From: Tyto alba
Lineage: Eukaryota; Chordata; Aves; Strigiformes; Tytonidae
NCBI RefSeq assembly: GCF_018691265.1
Contig: NW_024881322.1
Coordinates: 7,564,001-7,628,000, forward strand
Reading direction: 5' to 3'
Length of the DNA stretch: 64,000 nt
Below the pieces are notes generated by a model that worked only from the letters and a program-made list of their open reading frames with translations, made no database searches and was not told the origin of the DNA. The position numbers were made by a program, and so were the translations under genes. This document shows, one piece after another, positions 34,601-47,400 of this stretch (position 1 is the first letter of the stretch; the number at the start of each line of letters is the position of its first letter).

Positions 34601-37600
34601 GGTACAGCGCTGCAAAGGCGGGGACAGTAAGACAAGTCTGGCCCGTTACCACTGTGATGCTGCAGGATATACTCTGCTCCCCCCACCATTGCCCGCAGCG
34701 CCAAAGGAGGAGGCTGGGCTGCGTGGCCTGGCCCAGAAGCGATCTGCAGGACAGACCTTGCATGTTAGAAGGCAGGCATGCATTTAATACGCTTTTAAAG
34801 TCCAAAAGGAAGGAGCAAACAGAAGAGGCAAGTGTTGTAACAACCTGCCTGTTAAGGGGAAGACGCGGGAAGCACTGCTATCAGAAATCACGGTTAAGGC
34901 AGACTCGCCCTACGGCGGAATCACAGAATGGTTTGGGTTGGAAGGGACCTTGAAGACCATCTAGTTCCAACCCCCCTGCCCCGGGCAGGGCCCCCTTCCC
35001 CCAGCCCAGGGGGCTCCCAGCCCCGTCCAACCTGGCCTTGAACCCTTCCAGGGAGGGGGCACCCACAGCTGCTCTGGGCAAACGAGTTCCCTGCACTCAC
35101 ACCGGCTCGGAGCACCACTCAGCTTTTCAAAAAAAGAACCACCCCGCCTCTGATCGAGCTTCTCCTCATTTCTCTTGGCCATGCTGAAACAGAACTAGCA
35201 CCTGAAAGCAGGTAGTCCTGCCTGAGAAAACACTTTCCACGAGCAAGTCGGCAAGTCTGCCTTTCTCATATTAATACTGACCCACATTTAGTATCATTCA
35301 AATTGCACCACCAAGCTGCACAGTGCACGTGAAACTGGTTAGAGACACACACACGACAGGTACCAGTGGACATTTCTGCAAGCGGTGATGAGGCCTCATT
35401 TAAAATGAAAACAGTTTGACTGAAAATATCAATATTGTGCAACGCTGTTTAACAATTCTCATTTGTTCGAAACAAGAAAAACTGAGTAATTACACATTTC
35501 TTCACAATGGTCAAAATGCCAGAACAATGTAACTGATCTTCTTCCAAAATGCACAGTGAATAAGGGTAATTGTAAGAGACAAAAACTGGAGTGTGCACCA
35601 GGGGAGTTTATTATCAAAACAATTTTTAAAGCAATGAACTGTACAGAGAGATGCATTCATTTATTAATTGCCCAGGTGACTAAAGCCCCTCCTTCCTCTC
35701 AATACATCTGATTTTGCATCAAGACAGCTTTAGGGCTGGATTCTCTACCAGCTCAAGTTACCACCTGCACTTGTCTCACCTGCTGAACTGACCCCGGCCA
35801 AAGATCCAGCCCTTAACTCTTAAGCTGGGAGCATTCTCTGAAAAACACCGTTGCATACTAAAATGAGAGTTACATATTTATTTTCAATAGCTTTCTGCTA
35901 TCAGCATTATAAAACCAAAACCTAAACTTCTCCTGAATTTGTCTTCGTTAAGGAAATGTGTATGCAAAGGCCACGTCTCCTCCACGCAATGCTCCCATCC
36001 CACTCGGGCACAAGTGCAGCCCTGGATCTGCAGATCCACCACAGGGATCACAGCGTGCTCCGGAGGATCTAGCCCTGAGCAAGCAGGATTGCAGAAGCAG
36101 CCCACTTAGGCAGCAGAGCAGTTACAGTCTCTTCCAAGCGGCGAAATAAAACCACCGATTAACAGATCCGTATATTAGCGATTAACTGACGTTTAAACTT
36201 AGAAGTCAAACACTCAGTTAATTAACCTTTATATGCTTCTGCCTGCTCGCGTACAGAAGTGAAAGTTCAGAAAACCATTAGAGATTCTTTCCAGCGTTTG
36301 AAGTGAAGAAAGAAAATAAGAACAGCAAACAAGTTTTTGGAAAAGTTTTATTGCATTTGTTTTCCATATGGAAGCATTGACAGATTGAAAAGATGCAGCA
36401 TTCACATTACTTCCAAAATGAAACATCCATTAAATTTCTCCTTCCCTGATTTCCCTCCCTTCCCCCATGGCTTTCAAGCAGTCTAAACAGGTCATTTTCC
36501 AAAAAAAATACCATTTTATTTTAAACCAAGGAACGAAAAGATTCCTTGGAAGTCATGGACACGACTGATTTGTATGTTTCCTTTGTTTGCAATTCATTTG
36601 ATGAGCCCATGGGAGTCATGATCCAAAAATAAAATAAAATTCCTGCCTGAAAACAAGATATCAGTTGCAGTTATGAATGGTTTAGCTCTACCCGTTTTTT
36701 GGAATGCCTTCTGTCCCTCCCACTTTCATCACCACACAGTTCATAACAGTATGCATGCTCCTTACCACAAGTATTTCCCAATTTCAAACACTTACACATA
36801 TATGTGCGTGTGCTTACACACATACACATGTATGTATAAATACAAGATTTACAAAGCTCTAAATCAGGGCAATGCTAAGAATATAGAATCAACCACCTCG
36901 GTACACCTACACATCCCATCAATATTAGTCTTTACAGCGATCTGGGCATTCATGTCAGTTTTTCACATTAACACTGTTTAGCAGGCATTTCCCTAACAAG
37001 TCATTTACCAAGACAAACACACACAAACAAGATGATTCTGCTATCCTAAACACTTGAAAATTCGATTTCTTTCTTTCCTGCAAGTGTAAGGCATTTAATA
37101 ATCCAGACTCTTCTAAATCTGTCACAGTTATCCTAAGAGGGCAACAATTTCCTGTGCGCAAGGGAGGGAACAGACAAAATAATGCCAGAAAGATGGAATC
37201 AGTTCTGTGGCTGGAAGGAAAAAGGCGGGTGGGGTGGGAATTGGTGTTGGCAACGTTTGCTTTAAATACTTTAACTGTACGCGATCACCAGGTCAACTGG
37301 CTCTTTTGCTGTGCTGCGTTCTCATCTTGCACCTTTTGGTAAGTGACGTGTCTGCTTCCCCGTTCAAGTTCACTTATGAAAGAGCAATGTGCTCCTTCAG
37401 GAAGTCCAAAGGTGTCTGTGTAGGGCTGTTGGCACTCATATGTCTTCCACAGAGCTCATCACAGTCAGGAGACAGCATGAGAATCTACTCAGAAGAGGCG
37501 GGTCACAACAGAGAAAGAGGATCCCCTTCACATTAGTTACGCCATACAGAAAGCAGAGGGAAACAAAGGCCAGTAAAGTTAACAAGATTAAAAAAAAAAA

Positions 37601-38384
37601 AAAAAAAAAGAAAACCAAGGGGAAAAAAAAAAAAAGCAGCAGCAGTTTCAGCCAGAGATATAGAATTATCTAAACCTGTGGAATACAGGGCTTTTTTTTC
37701 TCTGCAATTATCAGCCATTTAATAGACATAAAAAAGTTTGTTTTGCTTTTTGTTTTTTAAACATTCATGGAAAATTTGTAACAGTAGTGCTGTATTATGT
37801 TTCTATTTTAGTGGAAATGCTGGTCAAGAATTCCTCAGACCACATACTGGTACGGGTCTGCTTTTCCTTGGTCTGGTGTTGCGAATGGGCTAAGCCATGC
37901 TATAGAGAACGGATGGCCAAATACTGCTTTCATGTTCATCCATTTTGTTTTTTTAGCCCATCTTCTCTCTTCCTTTTTCAACTGTTCTATTCCCTGAAAA
38001 CAGAAATATCACATTTTCAGTAAAAACACTCAGATTTTGTAGTTCTGGATTTGGGGAAAGGCCTACTCTCAGTTACCCCTTATCCAAAGGATGGAGTAAG
38101 AAAATAAAAATGCATCTAGACTGCCTTTCCTTTTCTTCTCACCGTTTTATACTAAAAAAATGTTAAGCATAGGAGTATTCCTTGGAAACGTAATTATTTT
38201 CATTTTGTTCAGGCCTAGATATTTCATAAACCTTTTAAGACCTGCCATCCAATTGCCTCTGATGTCAATTAAAAAAACCCCACCACCTAGAACCAAACAA
38301 AAAAAGTACGTACTTTAATGGCTGAAGGCATTACGTGCTAACCAGATGGAAAAGTTTTAGAGGAAGCCATTTATAAGCTTGAAG

Positions 38385-38417
<33 letters not shown>

Positions 38418-41400
38418 CAAACAACTGAAAACCAAACACAAACCCAAAGATAATCTCTATAATGCTTCCAGATTCACCAAGCAAGTTCAGGAAGTGCCCG
38501 TGGCTCAGTGTAGCTGATTCTACCTGGTGCCTCTTCATGTTTCATTAGAATCACTGCTAAAACATGCATGGGCTGACAGCAGGGAGAAAGGGTTAAATAA
38601 GATACCGATTTGAGAGAAATCATCGGCATTGTTTAGTAAAGGTTAGAGGGAGAACAAAACAAAGCCATCAAGCAATCAGCTGAAACATTCACTATTCAAT
38701 CATTAAAAATAATAAAAAAAAATTATCTGTATTGTTTCTAAAGCCCACAAAGTGAATTTGGTCTTTCAGGAAAGCTATGCCTGGTCGTTTTGCTTCTGTG
38801 GCAGCCAAGTGCAGTCACTGGAGAGCATTACTCTTCCACAGGTAGCAGCAGCAGGCAGATCACTCTGTTCTTTAACTTTGGATCTTTTGCAAGGTAAGTT
38901 TCTCTTGACCTACGCGTCTCTCCCATGCTACAGATTAATGCACTGTAATACATCTCTGTGTCTCAAATTACTGATTCTGGGAGCTCTGCAGAACACAACA
39001 TGCGTCAACTGCAAGAGCCGTGCTGATCCCTGGCAAATGTCATCTCTAGAGCCAACAGCAAAATATGAGGGTCCCGGGTCCCTTCGGGCAGAAAGGAACC
39101 ATCCCGGTGGGACAGCGTACACAAGATGGGAAATGAGGTCTCCCAGTGACTGGAAGAGGAAGGTGAAAAAGGGCAAGACACAGCCCTGTCTCTAAAATGT
39201 GGAGTAAAACACTGCAAGAGACTACACCAGGAAGAATTTCACCTGGAAATACTTCTCTGCTCAAAACAGATTGCTTGCCAGACACAGCTACCTCAATGCT
39301 AGCAAATCAATGAGGCCTTCCACAGAGCAAAACCCTTATTGGTACATATTGAAAAAGAAAAAAAAAAAATGAAAACCCACAATCCAACAGGGGAGACCAT
39401 ATTTCTTTTTTTTTTTTTTTTTAAATTGTGGCATTGTTCCTTTAACATCTATGAGTTCCCAGAACTTGAGGGGAAGGGAAAAATCAGGGGACTTATCTGG
39501 GTGCCCAGCTGTAAGGAAGCAGCTTCTAAAAACTGTTGATAGGTTTCAAAGGCTGAGCAATTCAGATGATGAATTCACAGGCAGCATTGTTAATTTATTT
39601 ACTGATAAACTCAAGCTCCGCAGGGTTGTTCTGTGTTGCTGTACTTCCCCCTGGGGCTCTCCCCAGCAGAAAGAACAGCTTCTTCTGAACACAGAAGAGC
39701 CACAGCATGAACATCAGCTTCTTGCAGAAGCGAAGCATTAAAAAAGTACTGCAAAAAAGACTCAGGAGCAATGGGCTCTTACAGCCTATAATGCCAGTCA
39801 CAGCTCTCCAGTGGCAGCAAAAATACCTATTTTAGTTTCAGTTGGCCATGGGCAACCAAGGGAAGGGGAAATAAAACTAAAGGAGGCAGGGGAGGAAATA
39901 AGAGTTGGCACTCTTTTAAGACTATCACTTCTCTTCAACCACTCCAGTTAAATTCAGATATCTGAGCATGCTTGGTGAAGGCCGGCAGTACTCACAAGTG
40001 TGGGAACATCCATCCCCAGGAGTCACCAGCTCCATCTTTACAGAAGTGGGCAAATGCAGGGAGGGATATACGACGGTCTGCAACACTACTGTGTAACCTC
40101 TACTACACCATCTTTAAATTGGGAACGACATGGTGACTTTGCAGCAGATTGCACCCAGCAGGTTTCCATGAGCCTACTCTACTCCCTTTCCTTTTTTCCC
40201 TTTGGCAAGAGTTTTTGAACTGTTTAACAAGCAGTTAAAACTGGAAATCTTCTAAACTAAACAATATGCGTGCGTGTGTGTGTGTGTGTGTGTATCCCTC
40301 CCTCACCTACTCATCTTGGCTTTCCAGCACATAAAGCTGTAAATAGTGACACCAGGGGACACACAGCTGAATTTCAGACAATACCAATGTAAAAGCACTT
40401 CATTAAAGGAAAAAGATTCTCAAATCCACAGGGACAAATACTCTCTACAGAGTAATCCCCATTACCAATGCCTACCTTGCCAGTGGTACTGTCAACACAG
40501 CATTCCAGCCACTACATACAGGCGTACCCTGCTTCTCACAGTAACCTTCAAAGAGCACAATCCAGCCCTGCGCTAGCTCGCTTTATTACATTGGATCTTT
40601 CCTCAAAGGGCACACACACATGAACTCCCCGGGCAATGAGGTAAAACCCTGTAGCCTTCCACTGTTTCTACAAATGGTGGGAGACGGGGTAAAGGAGAGA
40701 GTGCGTGAGACACCCACCGTTTCATCAGTGCAGATGGAGTGTACTTGGGTCCCAAACATAACCGAGGTGAAGATGAGAAACAGGAGAGCCTCAAAACACA
40801 AGAGGATGAGAAGAATCACTGTAGTTGGTGGAGAGAAGGAACTGCATTCTGTGAAGACAAAACAATGGAGTTGGAAGGGGAGAGATCAGGTAGTGCAGCA
40901 GCTGAAAAACACCTGCTAAGCCACAAGTTTTCCACACTCAAACTGTCAAAATAAATCATATTATCAACATTCTCATAAAGGTGCACCGGGAAACTCTGGC
41001 ATTCTCAAGGATATTCAACAATGAAATTATCACTCCTGCAGGCTTATAAAAAATGCAAAAATAAAAAAACCCCTGCAGCACTTCAAGAATGCAACTTTCC
41101 ACTTTGGTGTTTCCCCAGCACACTGGCTAGGACTCCACTCCACCTGTAGCTTCTCTCTTCAACCTTAATCTTAACAGATTTTCCACAGTGATAAAGCGCA
41201 TCAGAAATCTCTAGCTGGTGGTCAGGACACAATGGTAATTATTTCTGTAGCACCAACATAAAACCTGAGTATGCTTCCTTTCGTAACTGTTCTAAATCAC
41301 AACCTAAAGAAGAGCAGATTAAGCCAAACTCTTACTTTTCCTCATACTCTATAGTGCAAACTCAAGCAAGCGCTGAAAAAAATCTGAGAAGGTAACTATA

Positions 41401-44400
41401 AAAGAGGAACGGAAGAAAGGAAGAGGAAGGAAAATATTCTAGGACAAAAATCATAGTGTTGAGTTGAATGTTGTATATGTCAGAACATTCAGATTTTTCT
41501 GAAATTCAGGAATGAGTATCACCAACAAAACTATTTTTCTCATGAGAAGTTAAGCTTTAACAGGTGCACCGTAATCAAGGGCTAAGACAATCAGCACAAA
41601 TCCAAGGCAGCTGGAACAACAGATCCATCTCATAACAGCTCTGTTCTGCCACCTAAACCTGTGACAGGCGGGAAAGTGCTTCCCCCACCGACACAAGTTC
41701 TGAGAAAGGGGGCAAAGGAAACTCTATCTTCTGATGTATCCTTCCCGTATGGCCCTGGCCACTGTAGTCAAATCCAGACGTTCTCAGTGACAGCTGTTTT
41801 ACAAAATCCTGTTGTCAAATTCAGTTTACATGTGTAAACGTACCCATCCTCTGCAGTATTATAAACTAAGGAAGAAGGAAAACTAAGCTAATGTGCTTCC
41901 AAAAAATCCACAAGCAGCATATACATCTGCACACATACTCTTTGACAGCTTGCTGTTTGACTCAGTATTGCCTAGAGGATTTCCTATTTCCATTTGTGTT
42001 TCTAAAAAACACATCTCAACTGCCTTTGTGAAAATTTACTCACTGGCTGCTCCAGAGTGAGGGCTGGTTTTTCTTTTGTTTGTTTGTTAGGGGTTGTTTT
42101 GGGGTTTTTTTAGTGGAAAGGAATTGTTTGTTCTTGTGAGGGTGGATTTTGGATCTGAGTTAGCATGTTTTCCTGGCTGTCTTGCAAGAATGATTCACAT
42201 TACCCTTTAAAAGAAAAACATGCACATTCTTGTTATCTTGTATTGTCATTCAGGAAATCAGTGCTGTGTTCATGTCAACAGCAAATTATTTCACACATAC
42301 TATCTAGGTGTCTTTACACCTCTGCTTCTTCCTAGGTAGTACCAGGCTTAAGTTGAAACAGGACTTTTCAGGACAGAGATCCCAGCAGGTGAGAAAGAAT
42401 TATGAAGTTGCAGGATTGATCATTAAAAAAAATAGATAGCACAGCAGAGCCCTGATAGCAGCATGAAAAAGGGTTGCCTTACAACCAAACTACATTATAA
42501 GGTCTTATTCATAGGCTAACCCAGTATTTTAATGAGGTATTTTGTTAGTACTCACTTGTCCAGTCTTCTTCAAAGCAATACAAGAAGTGAAATCCCACCA
42601 TGATTAGAGCATGCAGGGAAATCAGTGCTATATACATCTGAAAAATAAAGGATGTAATATAAGTATCGGGTGAGTTTAAAGACCAAAATGCTACATCTTC
42701 CAAGTGCTTTAAATAAAGCAAAGCGTTAAGACTTAAAAAAAAAAAACAAAAACAAACCAACCTGCAAAACACAAACCACCCTAAAAGTCAAGCCCTCCCA
42801 TCCCTCCTAAACAAGCACCCCGAAGCTGGCAAACGCCAAGACTACATGGACTCATTCCGGCCCTACCAACAGCTCTGAGTGAACTGGCAGGAGACTCCTC
42901 AATTCCAAGCCAGCTGGACATAAACGCCAGCCCCCGGCGCGGCCCTCACACGGCGGCCTGTCCTCAGCTGCGCCGAGCACAGCGGCACTCTGGCATCGAG
43001 GTACCATCGTGTCAAAGCTCACACACTTGCTCTTGAGAGCACTATGGATTCCCAGCGAAACAACAGCTAATTCGTTTTAACTGCAAAATGCTCTTTATTT
43101 TCCAGCATGAGTTTCAGAAAAATGGTAATTTTTTTTTTTTTTTTTAATAACTATTTTTTCCTGAGGCAGACAGTGGCATGGAAAGTTCCTCTCAAGCTTT
43201 AATACTTTGTACTTAATCCTTTTTGTTTTAAATTAGGTCTTAGATTTGTAACAAAATGCTACACATACACTACAATTTACCAAGACAGGGCTAAAAAGAT
43301 GATTCTCCTGAACCTACAGACTCTGATAAAGACCGGCAGATATTAGATGTGAGAGAGATTTTGTTACAAGAAACCTCTGCGGAAGCAGTAAAAGATGATA
43401 GGAGACTATTTTGTTTTTCCTTGCAAGTTGAGCATGCTGCCATTTTTTCACCTCCTCAGGTCTCAAAAAGAATAATGAAGAAAACCAGCAACCCTTATTT
43501 TGTTTATCTCAACCACATTAAGTGTTTAATAATGCCTGCTTCAAAGTAGATGTCAGTTTTAACAGAAAAAGAAATCCTTTCCTTAGGTTTAAAACGTCTA
43601 GCTCTCAACTTATGGTGAAAAAAAAACCTTGCTCGAGGGAAAAAAAAAAAAACAAAACAACAGGATTCATTTTGTTCTGTAATCCACATCCTAACAAACC
43701 ACACCAAAGAACAGTAAGCCTTTCCATTTAACTGAAAATCTCCCCCTTGTTACTTGGTAATATGAGAACGTTCTTCCTTGAACCTACAGATGTCTCAAAA
43801 GATTTATTAATAAAACAGAGCATCACTGAAACTCAGCCTTGTAATGTTCACGCTACTCCCACGGAATATTTGCAGATCACTTTGATGAAACAGATTTCAA
43901 CCCTTTCAGAAATACGTAGTATTCAAGTTTGCACTCCCGTTTTCTTACTCACGATGCCACAGATATAGTACAAAAAGTCAAACACCTCCTTGGTTTTCAA
44001 GTACAAAAATAAACCACTTGCAAGTAAAAGGTGGATAATTCTTGCCAAAGGGGATGCAGACTTCCCACTCCTCGCTTAAGATGTGGCAACAGCTCTTATT
44101 ATATGATCCCACACAGGTACTCATACAACTACAACATTTAGAAACCCTACATATGGCCTGGGATCCTACCAGCCACAGTACGATGTAAAAGGATGGCCCA
44201 CGCCTCACAGAGCTCAACGCCACAATAAACGCCTCACATTATGAAATAGGTGCTGTCACCACAACACAACCACCTCACAAAACCCTGGCAAACACTTCCT
44301 GCGATGCCTTTTTCCCGTTGTTGTGTCGTGTGTGTGTGTGTTCCCTAATTAGTGAAACAGAAGTCTGCTACAGTTCCTTGTAAAGTTCTAAAAGAGGAAA

Positions 44401-47400
44401 CAAGAGAAAGCCAGCCTCCCGAGCTGCTTCACAGACTACACACGCAGCATTTCAGCGCTGCCCACCGCACACCCTCAAACATCACCTCCAAAATACTTAC
44501 TGTAAACAGTACAAAGTACTTCTGGTTATTCTCTCCTACACAGTTATTGACCCACGGGCAGTGATGGTCCATTTTCCGAATACACCTCTTGCAAACACTG
44601 AAAGAATACAGGTCACATTTCATTCCGGGAACACAAGATTTCACAGGGGCTTGGGGGACACAGAAATTAAAGGAAAGAATCAGAGGTGAAATTTGAACCG
44701 AAACAAATTTACTTGTCACCACATTTGTATTTGTGGTTTGGTCACTTAAGTATGTCTGTTCAACACGGACCATACAATACCAGATCACCACTGTAAAAAA
44801 TTAATGCCAAGTAAGACACCTTAGCATAATATTCACATCAGTGGTTTTGCCAAAATACTATCTGAACAATACGTTCACTCAAATGGAAAAAAATCTGTGA
44901 TTTATTTTAGTTTTAACTTAGTTGGTCTGTGAAAATATCCACAGATTAAAACCAAACGAAAATCAGAAAGATATGAAAAACAGCAATGAATGAAGATTTT
45001 TTCAGCGTTGCTAATAACAGACTAAGGTTTATTTACAGACATTAACTGGTTGCAGGAACTTGCAAAAAACAAAATTAAATAATGCATTACAAAAGGCTCT
45101 TGACATCAAGGTAAGCCACATACTAGCATAAAAGAGCTGTGGCAGTCAGTCAGGAAGACAGTATCACAATATACATTCAAGGTAAAATTAGAGCACTTCA
45201 CAAAAACAGACTAATAAAATCAAAATTCAAATTCTTGCCAGCACGCACACTGTGGCTCGAAGTCAAATAATTAAAAGATTATTACTTTGTCTGAACATCA
45301 GTCTCTTGCTTAGTCAGTAACTGCTTCAACTCACATAATAAAGGAAGTCTTTTTCTCTGCTGCTTTCTCATGATAGGAGACAAAAGGCAGTCTCCTGATA
45401 CCACATTGCACAAACAAGCACAGAAATCAAATATGAAAAAAACACAAAACCCCAAAACAGACGAACAATAGCCCAAGAAAGGAAACAGCCATTCCAGAAC
45501 AATTCTGGCAACACTGAAACAGAAAGGATCGAGGGCTCTGCTAATTTTATTTTTCTTATAACAAAAAATATGTTGACCTTAACATAAACAAACTTCAACA
45601 CCCAAATGCTTAAGGGAAACTCAAACAAAACCATAAACACATTCCTATGAGCACATATGAATAAATAATAGAAAACCCCTCCTTCAGAACAGCCTTGCGC
45701 TCACTCTACGTGGTGGGAGGGTGTAATCCCCAAGGATACGTGCCATGCCTGAAAAACAAATGAGCTGCTATAGCCCTGATCCTAAAAATGAAAGGTTGGT
45801 CAGGCAGGCCCCAGCCTCCCAGCACAGGGCCAGACCAGGAGCAGCTTCTCCTCAGGCAGGCCCGGGTACCCCGTTCCCTGCCCGCCCCAGGTGCAGTGGG
45901 CAACAGGAAAAGCCTCGTTTTGCTAGAATAAGCAGCTAGAAATGATTTTTGAGCTACATGGGGACTAAAATCAGCTGGCACAGTAAAAACAATTTATCTG
46001 CCAGAAAATGTCATACCTCATACTGGTTTAAAAAAAAAAAAAAAGAGGGAGGGGGAAGGGGGAAGGCAGGGCAGGTGGTGTAAAGCAGGAGGATGCCTCC
46101 CTGTGGTCTAATTTATTGCGTGCAGACGCGCACACACATCCCTTGGGCTCTGAAACAGGCAATACCCAAGCAACCCCTTCGTTTGCTCCTGGGGCCCAGC
46201 TCCCCAGGGCAACAACCTGAAGCAGCCAAGGCAAAGAAGACCTCTGTGAAAGAGGTAGCTAAGGCTGAGAAGAGAGGTTTTATTCCATGCATACATACCA
46301 AAACCAGTTGGATGACAGGCAGAACATGAAACTAGCTGGTGGAAAAGGAGACACAGAAACTAAGACTGGAAACGATAGACAGCAGGGATTACCCATCCTC
46401 AGACACTCTCCCACCGCTCAACCACCCAGCTTCCAAATGCTGGCATGCATACTTTGTTGGGCATGGGGGACTCACAAAATAGCATACGAATCAAAAAGCA
46501 CTCTGGTCCCTCAGGCACCCAGCTAGCAGTACTGCCTGCTGATGCATATGCACAACCTTGATGCGTGAAAGTCCAGTAAATACCCTGACCCCACCAAAAA
46601 AAAAAATGTTTGAAGATTATCAACAGCATCAGTGCTCAGTGGATCAGTTTCCCAAATCTTAATGTCTAAAAAGTAATCTTAAAGAATAGAAAAAGGACCA
46701 TGGAGATGAGGTTTTGAGTTTAGCCAGAGCCTTTTTCATTTACCTATGCTCTGAGTCATCAGAAAGACAGCATTTTAGATGCGAAGTTTCATTCATAATT
46801 GAAGAAGTGTCAGAGGGGATTTTACAGTAGCATTAATAAGTGATAGGCACGATCACATTGCTCCTGCTGAATAACCAGCTCTTGATTTTGATTAAAATAA
46901 AAAAACAAACAACGAAAAAAGAAAAACATTTGCAAATTGAAGCTCTGCAAATAAATATGAGAAATGCAAACAGCAGAACAAGTTTGCTCAGCTCAGTGCT
47001 AACTATTCCCCTTCCCACAAGACCCCTGCATGAATTAGCCATAACCCTGACACAAGCTCTCTCAGTTATATGTTGGTTTTTGACTAGGTAAGGAAGGGAC
47101 ACCAGTGCAAACTCATTAACTACTTACTGGAAAGCAGGTTCGCTTGCTTTAAAAGTGGAAGAGAATTTTAGGAAGTAGTTTATTTTTTTTTGCTCACTGC
47201 CTTTAGTACTAAAAAGCTCACTACCAGTTACTCTCTTCAGGGATCCTACCAGAGAAAGAAAGGACATGACAGATCAGTAGGCATACTGATCTATCACAAA
47301 ACACAAAGCAAAGCCACAGTACTAAGTGAAAATGTGGATGTCTAAACTCTTAAAAAAATACATAGTTACCTGAACTTTAGTTTTAACTTAAATACCACTT

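Larger units (their letters stand above)
31855..37834 (-). other. ZDHHC3: ZDHHC3 sequence between alternative last exons
   Basis: This is intron for the long isoform, while its high part is 3' UTR for the short one. It contains a CpG island (33.28-33.53 kb), a CR1 end (34.92-35.1 kb), candidate polyadenylation signals at 35.6-36.5 kb, and A-rich tracts near 37,590-37,635. No other exon was found. Confidence 0.75.

Noticed and set aside
44429..44791. 120-residue minus frame running past ZDHHC3 coding exon 3
   Set aside because: Only 44,501-44,597 is exon. The rest is intron read-through beyond clear acceptor and donor sites.
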